Below are positions 59,210-64,000 of a stretch of 64,000 bases of DNA, piece after piece. Source of the stretch: Basidiobolus meristosporus CBS 931.73 (taxonomy: Eukaryota > Basidiobolomycota > Basidiobolomycetes > Basidiobolales > Basidiobolaceae); assembly GCA_002104905.1 (NCBI GenBank), contig MCFE01000054.1:124001-188000 (forward strand). The letters are read 5' to 3'. A program made the position numbers and the translations under genes. The notes beneath the pieces are model-generated. The model was not told the DNA's origin. It searched no databases and saw nothing but the letters and a program-made list of their open reading frames with translations. Each line of letters opens with the position of its first letter. The stretch's first letter is position 1.

Positions 59210-60581
59210 ATGGAGACTCAACAAGAGCCTAAGTACATGTATGAGATTTACCCTGGAAAGAGTCGCCCTCTTTTCTGGGGGCGTATTGTTACTGGGAAAG
59301 ACCATTGGGCATTTGGCGTCACCTTGTTATTACTAAACGCTCCTATCGTACTCTTTTCTATCTTTGTGTAAGTACATGCTACTCCTTGAGGCACATTTAC
59401 CGTATGCTTTGAGCGCTAAATGCCATATTCCTTTAGCTGCCCTTATTTGTATATAAATATCAGCCCAGCCTTAATATACATATTCGCCTATATATACCTA
59501 ATATGTGTCCTCTCCATGTTTAAAACATCCTGGACAGATCCCGGTGTAAGTATTTCCTTTTCTACAGTACATGCTGAAATCTTTTTCTCACTGTTTGATT
59601 TTCTCCCTTAAGATTCTGCCCCGCAATTTGGACCCAACCCCTCCGGTGGAGACTGATAGACAGGCTCATTCCTCGGAGGAGGAGGAGAATGGTAATCAGT
59701 ACACGTATCAGCCGTCATTCCCAATACCGCGCGATGTACGAGTAAATGGGATTATCACCAAGTTGAAGTATTGTGATACTTGTCGTATCTACCGACCACC
59801 ACGGTGCAGCCATTGTCGACAGTGTGATAACTGTGTTGGTAGGGTCGTTGATGCCTCTCGATTTTCTCACGCCCATTAACGCGTCAACATATTTCCAGAA
59901 AACGAAGACCACCATTGTATCTGGCTCAATAATTGCGTCGGGCGTAGAAATTATCGCTACTTTTTTGCATTTATATTCACCGCTACTTTGCTGTGTTTTT
60001 ATGTGTTTAGCTTCAGCCTTGCACATCTGATATTGTACATGAAATCCCAGCGAGACTCCCTTGGGTTCGATTTCTCATTCCTGGATAGTATACTAGCTAA
60101 TCCCGTCAGATATCCTTTGATCCAATATGCTGCATCCATTATTACGTTTACTGAGATGAGGCGTGATATCCTTAACAGTTCTCACTCTAGTTCTTGTTAT
60201 TTATACGTTCGTTTTTGAGTGGTCACTAGGTGGGTTGACGGTGTATCATCTCTATTTGGTATCCAAGAATATGACTACCCATGAGCAGGTAAGTCCACGA
60301 TAACGTAAAGCCATTTTTAAATTGTCCTGCTAACAAGTTCTCCCAGATCCGCTCTGCTGTAAGTACGCGGGAGACTATCAACCCATTTGATTTTGGAAGC
60401 GTGTGGACAAATTGTTATCACTTCATCTCTCGTCCTAGACCTAGAAGGTATAGTACATTCAAGTCAAGGAGCAATGGCACAATTCTCAATTAATGGTGTA
60501 TCTAGTCATATCGATTGGACTGGGATCATTCCTGTAGATGAGGATGAGGTCGTTCCAATCAATCCTAATCGTGCAGTGTAG
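59210..60581 (+). CDS. DHHC palmitoyltransferase (Erf2/ZDHHC-like)
   Basis: Integral-membrane protein S-acyltransferase. Seven exons fit in phase: 59210-59367, 59437-59545, 59613-59838, 59899-60109, 60186-60288, 60347-60447 and 60506-60581, giving 327 aa. The N-terminus [19 protein letters not shown] precedes [12 protein letters not shown] and helices 1-2, ending TSWTDPGILPRN (the DPG motif). The cysteine-rich domain runs [22 protein letters not shown] and [13 protein letters not shown] (catalytic DHHC), with NYRYFF after it. Helices 3 and 4 follow, then a NPFDFGS-like TTxE/PaCCT region, and the end is [12 protein letters not shown]. The intron 60110-60185 is a candidate U12-type AT-AC intron. 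Closest to fungal Erf2, which palmitoylates Ras. Confidence 0.93.
60110..60185 (+). other. Candidate U12-type AT-AC intron
   Basis: 76 bases beginning ATATCCTTT, a full match to the minor-spliceosome donor. ATCCTTAAC, one base off the U12 branch consensus, lies near the end, and the intron ends AC ten bases after the branch adenosine. Removing it keeps the frame and restores the conserved NPVSLVLVIY junction before helix 4. A GT-AG alternative (60088-60190) also keeps the frame but deletes the loop. Confidence 0.8.
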
Positions 60582-61734
60582 CCAACCCATCTGCATGCAT
60601 CTCCCAAGGGTTAGATCTGCCTGTACACCACTTTAGTTATACCTGGCTGTTGTTGATGCTTTCGTCATATATATATATATATACATATATAAGAGTAACT
60701 AATTTCGATCACTCGGTTCATTACGCGACTAGTGTGATATGTCTTTAGCAAATACATATTTCAATTGTTCTTCTTCCAGGCAATAAACACCCAGTATAGT
60801 CCATTGAATATAGAATACCAAGAATTATTCCTACCATGCTATTTAACAAAGTAGTAAATGCATATGAGGATAATGAGATGCGGTTCTTGCTCTTTCATTA
60901 TACACCTTTAGCAACGTAAGGCACGTGATCGCATGCCGTTTCTATTTTAAATTATATGAGCTGGGATCCCGATGTCTAGTCTTTTGGAAGGGATGTTTCG
61001 CCAAGCCTTACGAATTAATCCATACTCTTTGATGGGACCTTGACACAAATACATGGGTGGAGTAGTAAGCCATAGAGCCTTGATTATAATTCCATCGTTG
61101 CTGCGCCGTGGGATCATGGGCTGAGCATCCTCCTCTGGCGGATATTATTAGGATTAAACACGCGCCATGTACTAAAAATAGAAATCAATAGTCAGGTATG
61201 TAGGTTAGTCAAGGTGAGCTGATGCCCATTTTTAGTATGAGTCAGTTTGTACATTTCGATCGAAGATCAAGCATTGAATCCGCAGACTTGCGATATGTGA
61301 CAAAGGAAAAAGACTCGTTGTCAGGAGGATGTTGCTTTGGTCTTTGTTGGCAGATCATACGAAATCCGATAGCATTGGATTTGATTTACCCAGTGCAGGA
61401 TTTCTAACGCCGTTTGGCTGATTTCATATCTCATAGCTGGGATTTCTAAATTTCACGATACAAGGTCTCAATGTTTGTTTGGCTATGTAACAACTACGGT
61501 TACGTATTAGAAAAGTGCCCGAGTAAAAAAACCTAGGCTTGGCTTGGAATTGCCTTATCGTTCTTACCCTAAATTGGAATTCACCCCAGATAGTCTTTGT
61601 CCTATCTAGTTGTACCAATTAAGTGTGCTGACACTCGATTCCGGCTATTATTAAGAATTCTTATCTTATATAAGGACTCCAAGTCGAAGGATTCCCTCAC
61701 CTCAAGTCAATCCACACCTCTCTACACTCCAAAT
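60582..61734. other. Intergenic between DHHC and GPI-protein genes
   Basis: A (TA)n microsatellite lies at about 60667-60690, shortly after the DHHC stop. No gene recognised. A TATATAAG motif at 61667-61674 precedes the next start. Confidence 0.5.
61667..61674 (+). promoter_or_regulatory. TATA box of GPI-protein gene
   Basis: TATATAAG, a near-perfect TATA element, lies 61 bases before the ATG of the cell-wall protein. Strong, inducible cell-wall genes often have TATA boxes. Position-based inference. Confidence 0.5.
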
Positions 61735-62730
61735 ATGAAAGTTTTGAGCTTGACAGTTTTGAGTCTTGTTTCTTTGAGTACCGGTAATTACTTTTTGTCA
61801 TAATGATGGAGATGGCTTGTCATAACTGAATTTGTTTGATGTAGTTGTTTTCGCTCAGGAAACTGGTATAACCCCTTCTGGTGGTAAGTCTTCGTATTCT
61901 TGCCCTACACTGCTGTAGCCTTCTTTTAACGAGATTTTATAGCCCCAGCTGATACTCCTCAGCAATCCCCAAGTGAGTCCAAGTCTACCGTCATGCCTAC
62001 TGTCGCAACAAGTATGCCCTCTAACACACGTACACCAGTTTCGCCGGCACCCACTCAAGAAGCTAGTATAACACCATCTTCATCCGTTGTTGCCCCAACC
62101 ACGGAAGGTAGTAAATCACCCATCACCTCTTCTCAATCTCCGGTTTCAACTACTAATCCCCCACCCGTCACCACGCCTACTTCAGTAACTTCCGCTTCAA
62201 CTCCATCAACAACTAATCCACCGGTAACTTCTCCGTCACAACCACCCACAACCACCCCACCTCCGACTACCAAGTCTCCCGAAACTACTCCTCCTAACAC
62301 CACTGTACCGCCTACTACCATTCCACCTACAACAGTTCCTACCACTATTCCACCAACCACTGTACCCAATTCCCCATCCGCCTCGAAAGAAACAACTCCA
62401 CCAACAGTTCCTCCTACTTCTGACTCAATCAAACCCACATTGACAAGGCCAAACTCCGCTACACTCACACTTCCTTCGGTTGACACTCCAATAATTGTAA
62501 GCATTCCAAGCACAGGAGGAAAGCCTGTCAGCACCTTGCCCAACAGCGACGTTGTTGTTGATATTGTTGTCACTGCTACAGCCAAGGTTTCCGGAAAAGA
62601 TAGTACGGTACTTGCAACTGTTAAGGCTACCAATAGACCACCGCCATTCTCCAGCGCTACTACTGCATCAGCAGGTGTCTGGACTATGTCCGGTGCCGCC
62701 ATCCTTGCACTCGCATTAACATATATTTAA
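61735..62730 (+). CDS. Ser/Thr/Pro-rich GPI-anchored cell-surface protein
   Basis: Mucin-like wall or membrane protein, probably heavily O-mannosylated. Three exons, 61735-61783, 61845-61883 and 61943-62730, give 291 aa. The spliced start is a clean signal peptide, MKVLSLTVLSLVSLSTVVFA, with cleavage expected before QETG. The first two exons encode only that peptide and the first few mature residues. Residues about 35-215 are Thr/Pro/Ser-rich, with short PPTT(I/V)P units. A less biased segment follows (LTLPSVDTPIIVSIPS; VVVDIVVTATAKVSGKDS), then SSATTASAG and a hydrophobic tail WTMSGAAILALALTYI ending in the stop, as expected for a GPI signal. No catalytic domain is present. The specific role is unknown. 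Confidence 0.88.
62280..62372 (+). repeat. Short PPTT-encoding tandem repeat
   Basis: A run of imperfect 9-12 base units encoding PPTTIPPTTVPTTIPPTTVP and close variants within the GPI protein. Such stretches expand and contract by slippage and are preferred O-mannosylation regions. Confidence 0.7.
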
Positions 62731-64000
62731 GAGCATGGAGCCACTATCATCTGTGGGATCTTGATATAACCATCAGCATATTCCTGTCAACTCCTACAAA
62801 TAGCAAGTATATTGCTATTCTAAACTCATCTTGTAATCAGTGAAATTGATGATGCCACCGAACAGCTTCATTTTCTTTGAATGTAACCAATGTATTTAAC
62901 CATCCAGTATATAATATTCAATTATATTCATTCCTCCATGGCAATTGGCATATTCGTTTGATCATTTGCAGGCTTACCAAATTTGATGGTAAGGCAGTCT
63001 TGAATCAGTTCTTATTTCTTCGCAGTTACCAGATTGAGCTGCCACTAAAGGGCCTAGTAGCCTATCAGCGAGTCTAAATTGGCCGCAGTTCTCAAAGTCG
63101 TCAGAGTGATTTGTTGAAAAAAGATGGGGCAAGCAGTGCGAAAAGAGAAAGGTAATAACCAATCCTAAATGTAAGAGACAGTAACGTTCTCATTTTAGTC
63201 CTCTGCCTCTGTTCCTGCTCTTGTTTAATCATTAGTTAGTGTCACTAAATCCTTCTCGCCAAATATTATTATTAAAATGCTTTGGTGTATAATATGAGGT
63301 TGGTTCAAGTCACAGGCTACTTGTTTGTGCAGGAGTGATTCTACTTTTAATCCAGTTTCTGAGTCTCCCTTTGCTGACAAGTAGTAGTTCAGGAATTCAT
63401 CATATCCTATCATTGTGACCTGCGGCAAACTGGGCCCATACGGTGCTACCATACTGTTCTGTTGAGATGGTTCGCGCCCCAAAACCCAAGGATCTCAGAA
63501 TTTATCCAGGACCATCGTTGGCGAACGTTATTTATGCCCAAGCTACATTCATGACGTAGGAAAGTGATTCTAATCCCAGTAATATTAAATCCACCACGTC
63601 AGTTGGTTCATTTTTAGTAGTAGTATCGTTCATATTACTCCTATTGAAGGGTTTCTATTGCTTATGTAGGCATTTTGCAACACATTTGAGCGGTGCGAGG
63701 AGCTCGTTCTTTTTATAATTGAGATATGAAATGTAAGTTCGGATAAACGCTATCCATCCAGTGGTGTATAATTTGGTAGTTTATCCAGTATAAGGATTGC
63801 ATTGTTATTCCATGTGATATAGATATCGAAGTATTTGGCAATCTCAGCGCGAACAAGCACAGGCTAATCAAGCGACACGCGCTCGATTTATCGAGTTGGA
63901 GATAGTTGTACTAGTCTGTAGTAATGTAATATATCACGGTTTCGTATCGGGGTCAATGATTAGAAATTGTAGGAGTGCACTCCAGTTTTGCATAAGCGTT
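62731..64000. other. Right-end region, no gene recognised
   Basis: Short open frames (for example 63225-63482 on the minus strand) without family resemblance. A gene may continue beyond the window, but no partial gene is recognised at the edge. Confidence 0.4.

Noticed and set aside
59052-59336. 94-codon open frame starting MKRLKLEQ
   Set aside because: It overlaps the true first DHHC exon in another frame. The [10 protein letters not shown]... frame at 59210 continues into conserved DHHC sequence.
60088-60190. GT-AG alternative for the DHHC intron
   Set aside because: It keeps the reading frame but deletes the conserved loop before helix 4, while the AT-AC choice has near-perfect U12 donor and branch signals. 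Kept as the fallback model.
62133-62702. 189-codon minus-strand frame rich in Gly/Val
   Set aside because: It mirrors the Thr/Pro-rich repeats of the GPI protein and has no features of its own.

Overview
This window is eukaryotic and fungal. It has compact genes split by many short introns (mostly 55-75 nt, GT-AG) and long AT-leaning intergenic stretches. It carries typical fungal families: an Yhm2-type mitochondrial carrier, an SPX-RING protein, a Ctr copper transporter, a Pho80/Pcl-type cyclin, a LAMMER kinase, a Nup42-type nucleoporin and a Ser/Thr/Pro-rich GPI-anchored wall protein. One intron in the palmitoyltransferase gene looks like a minor-spliceosome (U12-type, AT-AC) intron. Such introns are largely lost in Dikarya but known from some early-diverging fungi, so I lean towards a non-Dikarya fungus. 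I cannot name the species.

Layout: YHM2-like carrier (2136-3322, +); SPX-RING protein ending in a CaaX box (5468-7385, -); TMEM184/DUF300 membrane protein (9834 to about 11400, -) and a Ctr copper transporter (12263-12794, -); SLY41/TPT sugar-phosphate transporter (14390-15709, +). From about 16 to 26.5 kb lies a transposon nest. It contains a nearly intact Ty1/copia element (17454-22496, -) with its own target-site duplication, a solo LTR inserted in its pol region, a dead copy on the opposite strand, and older decayed repeat DNA. A Pcl-type cyclin (29400-29969, -) and a RhoGAP protein (34099-35395, +) follow. A second repeat graveyard sits at about 38.3-41.6 kb. The right third is gene-rich: two tandem Mpv17/Sym1 paralogues (44000-44744 and 45314-46068, +), a LAMMER kinase (47717 to about 49781, +), a Nup42-like FG nucleoporin (50695-52236, +), a G-protein alpha subunit (56203-57532, +), a DHHC palmitoyltransferase (59210-60581, +) and a mucin-like GPI protein (61735-62730, +).

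The genes form no cluster or operon. Several are linked by lipid modification: the G-alpha has myristoyl/palmitoyl sites, a palmitoyltransferase gene lies 1.7 kb from it, and the SPX-RING protein ends in a farnesylation-type CaaX motif. The most unusual observations are the candidate AT-AC intron, the CaaX-terminated SPX-RING protein, the copia element whose primer-binding site matches the anticodon arm of initiator tRNA and contains the gag ATG, and the dateable nesting of the transposons.
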